A model generated the notes under the pieces. That model did not search any database and was not told where the DNA came from. It saw only the letters and a list, made by a program, of their open reading frames with translations. A stretch of DNA of 64,000 nt. Origin: Arthrobacter sp. OV608 (GTDB taxonomy: Bacteria > Actinomycetota > Actinomycetes > Actinomycetales > Micrococcaceae). Below, one piece after another: positions 45,503 through 55,720 of the stretch. Position 1 is the stretch's first letter, and every line of letters begins with the position of its first letter. Position numbers and translations under genes: made by a program. Location of the stretch: assembly GCA_900110595.1 (NCBI GenBank), contig FOEZ01000003.1, forward strand, positions 1-64,000, given 5' to 3'.

Positions 45503-47149
45503 CTACTCCGCTTTTTCCACGTCCTTCGCGTCCATGATCCGGTAGGCATAACCCTGTTCGGCGAGGAACCGCTGGCGCTTGGCGGCGAAGTCCTGGTCCA
45601 GGGTGTCCCGGGCCACCAGCGAGTAGAACCTTGCAGCCCGGCCGTCCTTCTTGGGCCGCAGCAGCCGGCCCAGCCGCTGTGCTTCCTCCTGCCGCGACCC
45701 GAAGGAACCGGAGACCTGGATTGCCACCGACGCCTCGGGCAGGTCGATGGAGAAGTTGGCCACTTTGGACACCACCAGCGTCTGGAGCTCCCCGGCCCGG
45801 AAGGCATCAAAGAGCTTCTGGCGCACCTTGACCGAGGTATCACCCTTGATGACGGGCGCCTGGAGGCGCTCGCCGAGCTCGTCCAACTGGTCAATGTACT
45901 GGCCGATGACCAGCAGCTGCTCCCCGCTGTGCCGCGCCACGAGCTGCTCCACCACCTGCGTCTTTGATTCGGACGTGGCGCAGAGCCGGTACTTGTCGGC
46001 GTCCTCGGCCATCGCGTAGGCGACGCGCTCGTCCCGCGGCAGGTCCACGCGGACCTCCACACAGTCGGCAGGGGCGATGTAGCCCTGGGACTCGATGTCC
46101 TTCCACGGCGCGTCGTACCGTTTCGGGCCGATCAGGCTGAAGACCTCGCCCTCGCGGCCGTCTTCACGCACCAGTGTTGCGGTCAGGCCCAGGCGGCGCC
46201 GGGCCTGCAGGTCCGCCGTCATCCGGAAGATCGGGGCAGGCAGCAAATGGACCTCGTCGTAGATGATCAGGCCCCAGTCATGCCCGTCCACCAGTTCCAG
46301 GTGCGGATACAGCCCGCCGCGCTTGGTGGTGAGCACCTGGTATGTGGCAATGGTGACAGGGCGGACTTCCTTCAGGGCCCCCGAGTATTCGCCGATCTCG
46401 TCCTCGGTGAGGGACGTGCGCTTAAGCAGTTCGTCCTTCCACTGCCGGGCGGCCACGGTGTTGGTGACCAGGATCAGGGTGGTGGTGGAGCCGGTGGCCA
46501 TCGCCGCCGCGCCCACCAGGGTTTTGCCCGCCCCGCAGGGAAGCACCACCACGCCACTGCCGCCGGCCCAGAAATTGTCGCTGGCCATCTGCTGGTAGGG
46601 CCGCAGTTTCCAGCCGTCCTCGTTGAGGGCGATCAGGTGCGGGGTGCCGTCCACGTAGCCGGCCAGGTCCTCCGCCGGCCAGCCGATCTTGAGCAGCAGC
46701 TGCTTGAGCTGCCCGCGCTGGGAAGCGTGAACGACTACCGTTTCGCCGTCGATCCGCGGACCCAGGAGGGGCTGGATCTTTTTGGACCGGATCACTTCTT
46801 CGAGCACGGGGTAATCGTCCGTGCGCATGACCAGCCCATGCTGCGGGTCCTTTTCCAGGCGCAGCCGGCCGTACCGCGACATGGTTTCCTCGACATCGAT
46901 CAGCAGCGAGTGCGGCACCGGAAAGCGCGAATACTTCAGCAACGTGTCCAGGACCTTTTCGGCGTCCAGTCCGGCGGCGCGGGCATTCCACAGTCCCAGC
47001 GGCGTCAGCCGGTAGCTGTGGACATGCTCCGGTGCGCGTTCCAGTTCAGCAAACGGCGCGATGGCGTGCCTGGCTTCAGTGGCGAGCTCATGGTCCACCT
47101 CAAGGAGGATGGTTTTGTCGCTCTGGACAATCAGGGGTCCGTCGTTCAC
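45503..47149 (-). CDS. XPB/Ssl2-type DNA repair helicase
   Basis: A 548-residue SF2 helicase of the bacterial XPB family. It has an N-terminal damage-recognition-like domain (about 1-180), Walker A PCGAGKTLVG (Lys209), the DEVH box at about 298-301, the XPB-specific RED motif at 328-330 (LVREDGRE) and motif VI QRLGRLLRP. GTG 47149 lies 9 bases after GAAGGA; a reading to 47191 would overlap the upstream gene. Mycobacterial XPB unwinds DNA 3' to 5' and is linked to repair. The gene just upstream encodes its helicase-associated partner. Confidence 0.93.
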   Translation of the reverse strand: MNDGPLIVQSDKTILLEVDHELATEARHAIAPFAELERAPEHVHSYRLTPLGLWNARAAGLDAEKVLDTLLKYSRFPVPHSLLIDVEETMSRYGRLRLEKDPQHGLVMRTDDYPVLEEVIRSKKIQPLLGPRIDGETVVVHASQRGQLKQLLLKIGWPAEDLAGYVDGTPHLIALNEDGWKLRPYQQMASDNFWAGGSGVVVLPCGAGKTLVGAAAMATGSTTTLILVTNTVAARQWKDELLKRTSLTEDEIGEYSGALKEVRPVTIATYQVLTTKRGGLYPHLELVDGHDWGLIIYDEVHLLPAPIFRMTADLQARRRLGLTATLVREDGREGEVFSLIGPKRYDAPWKDIESQGYIAPADCVEVRVDLPRDERVAYAMAEDADKYRLCATSESKTQVVEQLVARHSGEQLLVIGQYIDQLDELGERLQAPVIKGDTSVKVRQKLFDAFRAGELQTLVVSKVANFSIDLPEASVAIQVSGSFGSRQEEAQRLGRLLRPKKDGRAARFYSLVARDTLDQDFAAKRQRFLAEQGYAYRIMDAKDVEKAE

Positions 47150-47162
47150 GCGGGGAAGTCCT

Positions 47163-49643
47163 TCACTGGTGCAGTTCCTCTGCAGCCTCAATGTCGATGA
47201 TGCGGTGGATGGAAAGAACCCGTTCGGTGTCCTTGGCGGGGTCGAAGACCCGGACGCGCCCGCCGCTCACTGAGAGTGGAACAACGATCTCCAGGTTGGC
47301 ATTCCCCATGCCGTCCACCACGTTCATGCTGATCCGCTGCTTCAGCCGGATGGCGCGCTGCAGGGCCTCGAGCCCCAGCTGGGTGGCCGCCTCGGAGCCG
47401 AAATCCGCCTGCCCGGCAGGGCTTACGACGGCGGCCGGGCGGTGGCGGAGCACGTCCAGCTGGGCTTGTATTTCCTCAGGTTCCGGTGCTGTCCGCGGGG
47501 CGGTGTAGACGGGCCGGGAAGGGGCATGCGGGGCGGGAACACGCCGGAGCCGGAGTACGGGCTGTTCCGATTCATCCAGCGACGGGGAGAGACCCAGGCT
47601 GCGCAACACCTGCGCTGTTTCGCGCGGGGGAGCCGAAGAAATCAGGACGGTGGGAGCAATCCGGACCAGGCCGAGCCCCTCGGCTTTGGGCCCCCGCAGC
47701 AGTTCAAGCAGGCCCGCCTCATCCTCGCTCTGGATGAAGCTGGCCGCCACACCCACCCGCAGCCTGCCGTGGCGTGCCGCCGTATCCTCCACGAGGTACT
47801 GCAGCGGTTGGGGAACGGCTGTGGCCGAGTGCTCCCGCAGAAAGTCCAGCAAGAACGCGGCATCGTGCCCGGCGTCCAAGGCGCGGCGGATGGACTCCGG
47901 TGAGAACCGGTAGATGGTGGCCGGCCCCTGGCCTTCCGCGTCCGCCATCAGCAGCAGTTTTTCGCTGAGCGCCGGAGCAAGGTAGCCGGGCGCCACCGCA
48001 GTAAGATCCGCCTGGAGCAGCACGTGGTTCAGCTCTGCCGGCAGGTGCTCACCAAGGATGGTGAGTGCGGCGTCGGGGTCGTCGCCGGCGATGGCGCTTC
48101 CCAGCTGGCTGAGCGCTCCGGAACCCAGCAAACCGAGGATTTCCGCTTCGGCCAGCACACCCCGGATCAGGGAGCTGAAGCGCCGCGCCATCCGCGGCTG
48201 CGCCCACTCGGCGCGCTGCAGGACTGCGGCAGCATCAAGGACCGGCGCGGTTCCGTCCGGTGCCGCCGCCTCCTGGGTGAGTTCGTTGAGGATTTCCAGG
48301 ATCCGCTTGCGCACCACGGGGGCGTCAGGCCGCTGTGCTTCGGCCGATAACGCTATGACCGTGCTCCCCGATGCAGCCCGGTGCCCTGCCGCTGCTCCGG
48401 GTGTCCCGCTGATGGGTTGGCCCACCATGGACGGTACGCGCTCGCTGGCCAGCCAGGCGTTTACCAGCCAGAGCCATTGTTCCTGCCGGGGCAGGACCAG
48501 CCACTCCAATTCGGGCGGCTGCATCCACGAGGACGAGTCGACGTCAAGACGGATCAGGCCGGCAAGCCCGCAGAGCTCCAGGAGCAGCCCGACGCGTGGC
48601 TGGTCGATCCGGAGGACGTCAGCCAGCCGCCTCATCTCCCGGACGCCCACGCCCCCGCTGCGGAGCGTGGCCAGCGGCTGTTCCTTCACGGCATGGAGCA
48701 TTTCGCCCACCAGCCGCAGGGTTTCCGCGATGGCGCCCAGCGCGGCGTTGCGGCGCAGGGCGGCGCTGGTGCGGCCCAGTTCAGGGACCGGCGGCGACAA
48801 CGTGAAGTCATTGATAATGGCCCCACCGCGCAGGGAAAGTCCCACGCTGTGCGGCAGTTCCACGTGGGCGGCGTCCAGCGGCACCAGCAGGCCGCGGGCC
48901 AGGAGCCAGTCGACAGGCCCGACGTCGGATCCCTCAGTGGCGATGGATGCCTTGCGCTGGGCCTGGGGGACGGCACCCATGGCCCAGTTACGGAATTTGG
49001 CGAGCAGCGTGGTGGTCCGTTCGGGGGCCGTGGACAGGATGCTGTGCAAGGCCTCTGGGGAGGACGTCCAGTGCTGCAGCGCCAGCGCCGCCTCCATGGG
49101 CGTTGTGGCGCCATGGATGGCGACGCCGCTGCGGTGGAGTTCGGAAACAAGCTGGACGGCCCGCTGCGCGAACGCGGGCTGGAGGCGCACCAGTTCGGTG
49201 TAGCTCCGTCCCAGCCCGGCCGGGTATATCCCCACCACGTCCTTGAGGCTGCCCACCGGAAGGTAGTAGCGCTGCTTGCCGGCCGGAGTTCCGTGCGGCG
49301 GTTCGGCACGGTGTACCAGCGCCAGTTCCTGCAGCGACGCCAGGATGCGTTCCACGGCAGCAAGGGTGGACCCCGAAATAAGGGTGCGCAGGCCCGCGGC
49401 TGACGCGCTGTGCTTGGTATCGGTGTTTGTACACAGATGGAGGGTTTCCAGGACCTGCATCTGGGGCCGGTTAAGGCGCTCCAGGGCGCGCTGGACGCTG
49501 ACCCTTCCGCTGGCCCTGGCAGCGAGGGCGGCGAAATCGGGAACGGCGGGGGAGATGAGGTCCGGCCGCGCGTCGAACAGGGACCGCAACGAATCGTCGC
49601 TGCGGGCCTCCAGGTCCTTGCTGAGCGCGCGAATAAGGGACAT
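47163..49643 (-). CDS. Helicase-associated (XPB/Ssl2 C-terminal-like) protein
   Basis: An 826-residue protein of the helicase C-terminal-domain family that sits beside XPB in many actinobacteria (the Rv0862c-Rv0861c pair in Mycobacterium). I see no Walker motif. Several winged-helix-like stretches occur (LERLNRPQMQVLETLHL near residue 60; VREMRRLADVLRIDQPRVGLLLE near 350), and the C-terminal 130 residues form the family domain (LDVLRHRPAAVVSPAGQ, then RIIDIEAAEELHQ). ATG 49643 is preferred. The gap to the helicase start is only 13 bases, so they are coexpressed. Function unproven. Confidence 0.88.
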   Translation of the reverse strand: MSLIRALSKDLEARSDDSLRSLFDARPDLISPAVPDFAALAARASGRVSVQRALERLNRPQMQVLETLHLCTNTDTKHSASAAGLRTLISGSTLAAVERILASLQELALVHRAEPPHGTPAGKQRYYLPVGSLKDVVGIYPAGLGRSYTELVRLQPAFAQRAVQLVSELHRSGVAIHGATTPMEAALALQHWTSSPEALHSILSTAPERTTTLLAKFRNWAMGAVPQAQRKASIATEGSDVGPVDWLLARGLLVPLDAAHVELPHSVGLSLRGGAIINDFTLSPPVPELGRTSAALRRNAALGAIAETLRLVGEMLHAVKEQPLATLRSGGVGVREMRRLADVLRIDQPRVGLLLELCGLAGLIRLDVDSSSWMQPPELEWLVLPRQEQWLWLVNAWLASERVPSMVGQPISGTPGAAAGHRAASGSTVIALSAEAQRPDAPVVRKRILEILNELTQEAAAPDGTAPVLDAAAVLQRAEWAQPRMARRFSSLIRGVLAEAEILGLLGSGALSQLGSAIAGDDPDAALTILGEHLPAELNHVLLQADLTAVAPGYLAPALSEKLLLMADAEGQGPATIYRFSPESIRRALDAGHDAAFLLDFLREHSATAVPQPLQYLVEDTAARHGRLRVGVAASFIQSEDEAGLLELLRGPKAEGLGLVRIAPTVLISSAPPRETAQVLRSLGLSPSLDESEQPVLRLRRVPAPHAPSRPVYTAPRTAPEPEEIQAQLDVLRHRPAAVVSPAGQADFGSEAATQLGLEALQRAIRLKQRISMNVVDGMGNANLEIVVPLSVSGGRVRVFDPAKDTERVLSIHRIIDIEAAEELHQ

Positions 49644-49653
49644 CAGTCCAACG

Positions 49654-49887
49654 TTACCGCCCGTCCGGTTTTCCTGCCCGGCGGCGCCCGGCGACGCTGT
49701 CCAGGACAAGGAACAGCATCAGGAGGAACGCCAGCGGCAGCCCGTACAGCGCGGTGTAAGTGACCCAGGCGGGGGCTACCGCACCGGCGAACGCAAACGC
49801 CATGACGGCAGCCACCGCCGCCAGCGAGAGCACGGCAATAACCGCGGCGAAAATCGTCAGGGGCCGCCGGTAACGCGAGGGAGTCAT
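49654..49887 (-). CDS. Small membrane protein
   Basis: A 77-residue protein with two predicted membrane helices (FAAVIAVLSLAAVAAVMAF; YTALYGLPLAFLLMLFLVL) and basic ends (SRYRRP; GRRRAGKPDGR). ATG 49887 is used; readings further up are unlike protein. It stops 10 bases before the start of the helicase-associated gene, so it heads that operon. No family recognised. Confidence 0.65.
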   Translation of the reverse strand: MTPSRYRRPLTIFAAVIAVLSLAAVAAVMAFAFAGAVAPAWVTYTALYGLPLAFLLMLFLVLDSVAGRRRAGKPDGR

Positions 49888-50093
49888 GGACGTAACGCTA
49901 ACAGCCCGGTCCGACAGTGCGGGCATGCGTCTCCGGGCGCCGATGAAAGCAGGATTAGGGCATCGGGCAGGATAACCTTGAGGGATATAGACCAACACGG
50001 TCTTCAGCCGCCATACCCTGAACCCGCACAACAATGCGGATGCGGTGACGGCTGGCCGTGTCTCAAGACGTCAGAACGAAGAAGGTTGATTAC

Positions 50094-50477
50094 GTGCCTA
50101 CCGGCAAGGTCAAGTGGTATGACAAGGACAAAGGCTTCGGATTCCTTGCGGGCGAAGACGGCCAGGAAGTGTTCCTGCCCAAATCCTCGCTGCCCGAGGG
50201 TGTCACGGAGCTGAAGGCCGGCACCCGCGTTGAGTTCGGGGTCGCCGACGGACGCAAGGGTGCCCAGGCCCTGGGACTGCGCGTGCTGGATAAGACGCCG
50301 TCCATCGCCAAGGCGAAACGGCCCAGCGCCCGCGATCTTGCCCCGCTGGTCCAGGACCTGGTGAGCGTGCTGGACAACCTGTCCGGAACGCTCTCCAAAG
50401 GCAAATACCCGGAAGGCAACAAGGGCAAGGCCATCGCCGCCGCCCTGCGTAAGGTTGCCGACGAGCTGGACGTTTAG
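50094..50477 (+). CDS. Cold-shock domain protein with C-terminal extension
   Basis: A 127-residue protein. The first 65 residues are a cold-shock domain (GKVKWYDKDKGFGFLA with RNP1 KGFGFL; RNP2 is EVFLPKSSL, diverged from VFVHFS). A 60-residue C-terminal part, ending AIAAALRKVADELDV, is helical and is typical of the actinobacterial CspB-like family (Rv0871 type). GTG 50094 follows GAAGG by 8 bases. The next gene, DUF3027, begins 6 bases after the stop. Confidence 0.92.
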   Translation: MPTGKVKWYDKDKGFGFLAGEDGQEVFLPKSSLPEGVTELKAGTRVEFGVADGRKGAQALGLRVLDKTPSIAKAKRPSARDLAPLVQDLVSVLDNLSGTLSKGKYPEGNKGKAIAAALRKVADELDV

Positions 50478-50483
50478 GCCCAG

Positions 50484-51143
50484 ATGAGTTCGGAAGCTGA
50501 TCAGCCGCAGCCGGCAGTTGACTCCCGGGAGTTCGCGTCCCGGGAACCGGAGCAGGATGAGCCGGTTACCGCCACCGCCGCATCACGGGCCGCCGCGCCT
50601 GCGCCGGTGCGGAGCCCCAAGCCGCGTGCAGGTGTGCCCGTATGGCGGACCGGCAAGCCCGACGCCTTCCTTGCCGCCGCGGTGGACACTGCCCGGACTG
50701 CGATCGAAGGCATTACGGCGGCAAAGGATATTGGTCGGCACCTGGCAGCCAGGAGCGAAGGCGACCGCCTGGTGACGCATCTTTTTGAGTCCCGGCTGCC
50801 CGGCTACGGTGGCTGGCAATGGTTCGCGGTCCTGACCCGGAACTCACGCTCCAAGGTGGTCACCGTCAACGAGTTGGGTCTGCTGCCGTCCGAGGACTCC
50901 ATCCTTGCCCCGGAATGGGTTCCGTGGGCGGAGCGGGTCCGGCCCGAAGATGAGCAGGAACCGGAGCAGGAAACTGCTGAAGTTGAGCCTGGCGTCCAGG
51001 AGCCAGCTTCGGCGGAACCAGCTGCGGCGGACGACGCAGCAGCTGGGCCGGCCGCAGGGGAACAGGAGCAGGACCAGGAGTCCGGGGACGGGGAGCCTGA
51101 CGACGACGGCGGGCAGCCCGGCGACGAAGCAAGGACTTCCTGA
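50484..51143 (+). CDS. DUF3027 protein
   Basis: A 219-residue DUF3027 protein. A central conserved part (about residues 57-150; ARTAIEGITAAKDIGRHL, then FESRLPGYGGWQWFAVLTRNSR, VTVNELGLLP) is flanked by a disordered N-terminus and a very acidic Glu/Asp/Ala-rich tail of about 65 residues. The family stays next to the cold-shock gene and serC in actinobacteria (Rv0883c in Mycobacterium). Function unknown; co-transcription with the cold-shock gene hints at an RNA-linked role. Confidence 0.88.
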   Translation: MSSEADQPQPAVDSREFASREPEQDEPVTATAASRAAAPAPVRSPKPRAGVPVWRTGKPDAFLAAAVDTARTAIEGITAAKDIGRHLAARSEGDRLVTHLFESRLPGYGGWQWFAVLTRNSRSKVVTVNELGLLPSEDSILAPEWVPWAERVRPEDEQEPEQETAEVEPGVQEPASAEPAAADDAAAGPAAGEQEQDQESGDGEPDDDGGQPGDEARTS

Positions 51144-51153
51144 CCACGAACGA

Positions 51154-51188
51154 ACGGCGCCGTCCGGGATGAACCCGGGCGGCGCCGT
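51154..51188. terminator. Terminator between DUF3027 and serC
   Basis: ACGGCGCCGTCCGGG and CCCGGGCGGCGCCGT pair with one small bulge around a 5-base loop. It lies between two convergent genes and may serve both. Confidence 0.75.
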
Positions 51189-51208
51189 CGTACGTTAAAG
51201 CGTCCTGG

Positions 51209-52468
<1,260 letters not shown>

Positions 52469-52525
52469 TCATAGTCCAGTCAATGAGACGCCCCCATAGC
52501 ACACGTGCGAACTATTCGGACAAAG

Positions 52526-52544
52526 TCAAAATAGGCTAAGCTTT
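52526..52544 (+). promoter_or_regulatory. Possible iron box before the DtxR gene
   Basis: TCAAAATAGGCTAAGCTTT matches the TTAGGTTAGGCTAACCTAA consensus at 12 of 19 positions, with an unbroken TAGGCTAA core. It lies 75 bases upstream of the DtxR-type gene. Weak on its own; it would mean autoregulation. Confidence 0.35.
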
Positions 52545-52618
52545 TCCACGGACTACGTCGCGGTGTAAGGCGATACGGTGGGACAACGCAAGGTACTGCG
52601 CTCGAGGAGCTGAGCTGG

Positions 52619-53326
52619 ATGACGGATCTGATCGACACTACGGAGATGTACCTTCGGACCATTTTGGAGCTTGAGGAAGAGAACATCGTTGCTCTTCGTG
52701 CGCGCATCGCCGAACGGCTCCGCCACTCCGGGCCCACCGTCTCCCAGACCATCGGCAGGATGGAGCGGGACGGGCTGGTGGTTGTCTCCGGAGACCGGCA
52801 TCTGGAACTCACGGAAACGGGCCGCAAGCGCGCAACGGAGGTTATGCGCAAGCACCGGCTCGCCGAGCGCCTGCTTGCCGATGTGATCGGACTGGACTGG
52901 GCCTACGTCCATGACGAAGCCTGCCGCTGGGAACATGTGATGAGCGAACGGGTGGAGCGGCGCATCTACGAGTTGCTCAACCACCCCACCGAATCACCGT
53001 ACGGAAATCCGATTCCCGGCCTGGCAGCCCTGGGCGGCACGCCGTCCCTGGGTTTTGCCGACGGCGCCATCAGCCTCCTGGATGCGATGAAGTCCTATGG
53101 TCCGGCATCAGAGGTGACTGTGAGCCGGCTTGCAGAACCCATTCAAGTGGAACCGGAACTGCTGTCCCAGCTCGACGAGGGCGGTATCCGGCCGGGCGCC
53201 GCAGTGGCCCTGGAGCGGGTGGGCGATTACATTTCGGTACGGGTTCCGGGTATTGAAGGGGCGCTGGAACTGCCGCCCGAGGTGGCCGCGCACGTTTTTG
53301 TCGCCATTCGCCAGCCTGCAGCTTAA
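52619..53326 (+). CDS. Iron-dependent repressor, DtxR/IdeR type
   Basis: A 235-residue metalloregulator. The winged helix (1-70) is followed by a dimerisation domain and a C-terminal SH3-like domain. By direct count the metal ligands fall at the same numbers as in Corynebacterium DtxR: Met10, Cys102, Glu105 and His106 (primary site), His79, Glu83 and His98 (ancillary site). Cys102 marks an iron-type regulator and not a Mn-type (MntR). It should repress iron uptake and siderophore genes, including the one behind the box at 34041. GAGGAGC precedes the ATG. Confidence 0.95.
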   Translation: MTDLIDTTEMYLRTILELEEENIVALRARIAERLRHSGPTVSQTIGRMERDGLVVVSGDRHLELTETGRKRATEVMRKHRLAERLLADVIGLDWAYVHDEACRWEHVMSERVERRIYELLNHPTESPYGNPIPGLAALGGTPSLGFADGAISLLDAMKSYGPASEVTVSRLAEPIQVEPELLSQLDEGGIRPGAAVALERVGDYISVRVPGIEGALELPPEVAAHVFVAIRQPAA

Positions 53327-53435
53327 GAGGCTGACTACCCCATCACGGGGCATATACCCAAAGATAACGGAATTGTTACTAAGGGCCTTAAGCCCCTATA
53401 GTTGAACCAAGCGTTGATATTAAAGCGTTACCTGA

Positions 53436-53665
53436 TCTGGAGCCGAGCTCTGCCAGCGGATCAGGAGCACGAGTCGTAACTGGCAGAGGCGGGGGAACCA
53501 CAAGCGGCAGCGGGGGACTGCCTTGGGGTGAAGTCCGTCAGCAGCAAGCCTCTTCCAGTGAAGGATCCCTCCCGGGATATCTCTGTGCCGAAGCTTGCTT
53601 ACGGCGGACCGGGTCTTTGAACTCTCTGACCCGAATCCGACAGCTAACTTCGCAGGCTTTCCAGA
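53436..53665 (+). promoter_or_regulatory. c-di-AMP riboswitch (ydaO/yuaA) before the M23 gene
   Basis: The leader shows the ydaO/yuaA consensus: GAGCTCTGCCAG, GGCAGAGGCGGGGGAACC, TTGGGGTGAAG, AGGGAT-like elements, then CCGAATCCGACAGCTAAC and TTCGCAGGCTTTCC. c-di-AMP binding to this class usually turns the downstream gene off. It ends just before the ribosome binding site of the M23 peptidase gene. The rest of the 351-base gap (53327-53435) is AT-richer and likely holds the promoter. Confidence 0.93.
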
Positions 53666-53677
53666 GAGGAACCCTTC

Positions 53678-54505
53678 TTGACCATGCAGAATTCCAGGGG
53701 ACGCCGCCGCGCGGCGGGCCCCGCTTCGACACCGCGTGTTGTCGAAGTCATCACCTCGGAGCGCCCCCGCGATCTCCACCGTGATGCGCGCCGCCGTCGG
53801 GGTCCCCTCCGCCAGATTACCGAGTTCGCGTCCGCCAGCGGCATCGGCCAAAAGGCCGGCGTTGCCCTTGCCGCCACCGGCCTGGTCCTTACGGTCACGG
53901 TTCCGGCCACCAGTCCCGTTATGGCCACTGATGCTTCGGGCGCTACGCCTGTTGCCGCCTCCGCCGTGGCGCCCCAGCCGCAGATTTCAGCCGAAGCCGG
54001 AGCGCAGATCGACTTCAGCCGCTCCGCCGTGGTGACCCAGGCTGATCCGGACGGCAAGCTGAAGCAGCTGCTCAGTGCACAATCGGCGGGCGCCATCAGC
54101 CGCGCCGCCTCGGCCGGCAGCCTCGGCGCTCCGCTCGCCGTGATGACCACCGCATCGCCCTTTGGCTACCGCGTCAGCCCCATCACCGGCGGCACCGGCG
54201 ACTTCCACCGCGGACAGGACTATGTGGCGCAGTGCGGCACCTCCGTTATGGCCGCCGCCACCGGAACCGTGACCTTTGTGGGCTGGCACCAGTTCGGTGG
54301 CGGGAACCGCGTTGTGATCGACCACGGGAACGGGCTGGAAACCACCTACAACCACCTGTCGTCCTCCAGTGTGAAGGAAGGGCAGACCGTGTCGCGCGGG
54401 GAAGTTATCGCGCTCAGCGGCACCACGGGAGCCTCCACGGGCTGCCACCTGCACTTCGAGGTCCAGGTCAACGGCGAAGTGGTTGATCCCACTGGCTGGC
54501 TCTAG
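53678..54505 (+). CDS. Secreted M23 (LytM) peptidase-like protein
   Basis: A 275-residue exported protein with a long basic N-region (about 45 residues), a hydrophobic segment at 59-76 and a cleavage site near ATSPVMA. The C-terminal LytM domain (about 155-275) keeps the zinc site: His177 and Asp181 in DFHRGQDYVA, and the HLHFE motif with His257/His259. Active site intact, so peptidoglycan cross-bridge cleavage is likely. TTG 53678 has AGAGAGGA 7 bases upstream; ATG 53684 is the alternative. It sits behind a c-di-AMP riboswitch. Confidence 0.92.
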   Translation: MTMQNSRGRRRAAGPASTPRVVEVITSERPRDLHRDARRRRGPLRQITEFASASGIGQKAGVALAATGLVLTVTVPATSPVMATDASGATPVAASAVAPQPQISAEAGAQIDFSRSAVVTQADPDGKLKQLLSAQSAGAISRAASAGSLGAPLAVMTTASPFGYRVSPITGGTGDFHRGQDYVAQCGTSVMAAATGTVTFVGWHQFGGGNRVVIDHGNGLETTYNHLSSSSVKEGQTVSRGEVIALSGTTGASTGCHLHFEVQVNGEVVDPTGWL

Positions 54506-54621
54506 TCAAGTGACGGTGAACTATCAGATGATCTTGACTTGCCGTGACCTGAATGTGACATTCATTCAAAACTGCTGTACCGTCTAACTCGCGTCAACTT
54601 TTCCGAAGTTGACGCTCTTGT

Positions 54622-54806
54622 GCGGATTGCCTAGCTCTGCCACCGCTCAAGGTCCGTTCGCATGACATCGTCTGGCAGGGGCGGGGGAACCAATTTTGGC
54701 CTTTCCATGGAAGGGCCTTGGGGTTAAGTCGCAAAGCTTCCCAGGAAGCAGCGCGGCCGGGTGACTCCCATCCGAATCCGACAGCTCACCTCGCAGGCAT
54801 TGGGAG
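54622..54806 (+). promoter_or_regulatory. c-di-AMP riboswitch (ydaO/yuaA) before the NlpC/P60 gene
   Basis: A second copy of the same class: CTAGCTCTGCCACC, TGGCAGGGGCGGGGGAACC, CCTTGGGGTTAAGTCGC, then CCGAATCCGACAGCTCACC and TCGCAGGCATTGGGAGAGG. It is shorter in the middle than the first copy. GGGAGAGG at its end is the ribosome binding site of the next gene, so ligand binding could act on translation too. Confidence 0.92.
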
Positions 54807-54817
54807 AGGCTACCTTC

Positions 54818-55558
54818 GTGTCTTCACGCCATAATTCTGCGCGCCACCGTGCGCAAACGGTTCGTACCAACCCCTTGGATACTGTGTCCAAGGCCGTTAG
54901 TGCCAATGCCGGGACAGTTGGTCGCCAGGCTGCAGTCATCGCAGCTGCCTCCGGCCTGATCCTGAGCATGGGCCTGCCGGCCACTGCCGCGGACAACACC
55001 GCTGGTGTTTCCGCTTCCACCGAGTCCGGGTCGGCCCAGAGCGCGCTTGCCGTTACTGCCGCCCCCACGGCCACCGTGTCCTTCGAGCGCCCGGTGGTCA
55101 AGACCACAGCTGCTCCCAAGGTGCAGACCGTACGCACCCAGTCCACCGCCTCCGCTACTGGAAACGCTGCCACCGGTACTGCTGCCTCCGCTACGGAGAA
55201 GCTGGCCGAGACTGTTTCCTCTGCTTCCACCTCGGGCATCGCCGCAATCGCCTACACCGGAATCGGCCACTCGTACGTATGGGGCGGCACCAGCCCCGTC
55301 ACGGGCTGGGACTGCTCGGGCTTCACGCAGTGGGTCTATGCCCAGGCCGGCATCAGCATCCCCCGCACCAACGCGTGGACGGCCATGAAGCCGACCTCCA
55401 CTCCGCAGCCCGGTGACCTCGTTATGCAGAACGGTGGCGCCCACGTTGGCATCTACGTTGGCAACGGCATGATGATCAGCGCACTGAACCCCTCCCAGGG
55501 AACGCTGCTGCACGCGGTAGCCGCCACCGGCTCCTCCGCGTTCTTCACAATGAACTAG
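54818..55558 (+). CDS. Secreted NlpC/P60 endopeptidase
   Basis: A 246-residue exported hydrolase. An unusually long signal region (1-57) ends at PATAAD. A Ser/Thr/Ala-rich linker (about 60-140) leads to an NlpC/P60 domain with the nucleophile Cys166 (GWDCSGFTQWVYAQAG) and His209 (GGAHVGIYVG). It would cut the D-Glu to diamino acid bond in stem peptides. GTG 54818 follows GGGAGAGG by 8 bases. A c-di-AMP riboswitch precedes it. The N-terminus is nearly the same as in the next gene. Confidence 0.93.
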   Translation: MSSRHNSARHRAQTVRTNPLDTVSKAVSANAGTVGRQAAVIAAASGLILSMGLPATAADNTAGVSASTESGSAQSALAVTAAPTATVSFERPVVKTTAAPKVQTVRTQSTASATGNAATGTAASATEKLAETVSSASTSGIAAIAYTGIGHSYVWGGTSPVTGWDCSGFTQWVYAQAGISIPRTNAWTAMKPTSTPQPGDLVMQNGGAHVGIYVGNGMMISALNPSQGTLLHAVAATGSSAFFTMN

Positions 55559-55632
55559 TTCTTCGACCTCCGGGTCCAAGGGCTTTTTCTTTGCCCCCAA
55601 GCTTTTTTCGCTAAATCACACATCCCCGTTCG

Positions 55633-55701
55633 GGACGTGCCGGCGTACCCCCAAGATGCCGGCACGTCCAAACCCCCTGTCTGCCTACAAGGCGACGGGG
55701 G
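55633..55701 (+). other. Two-hairpin leader of the third wall hydrolase
   Basis: GGACGTGCCGGC (55633-55644) pairs perfectly with GCCGGCACGTCC (55658-55669). A second stem, CCCCCTGTC with GACGGGGG (55673-55681 and 55694-55701), closes on GCC/GGC and a short loop. It lies 20 bases ahead of the start at 55721. It does not resemble the ydaO riboswitch and has no U tract. Confidence 0.5.
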
Positions 55702-55720
55702 AATACGAAAGAGAGAACTG

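Noticed and set aside
55559..55720. Third c-di-AMP riboswitch
   Set aside because: None of the conserved blocks (CTCTGCCA, GGGGGAACC, CCGAATCCGACAGCT) is present before the third hydrolase gene.
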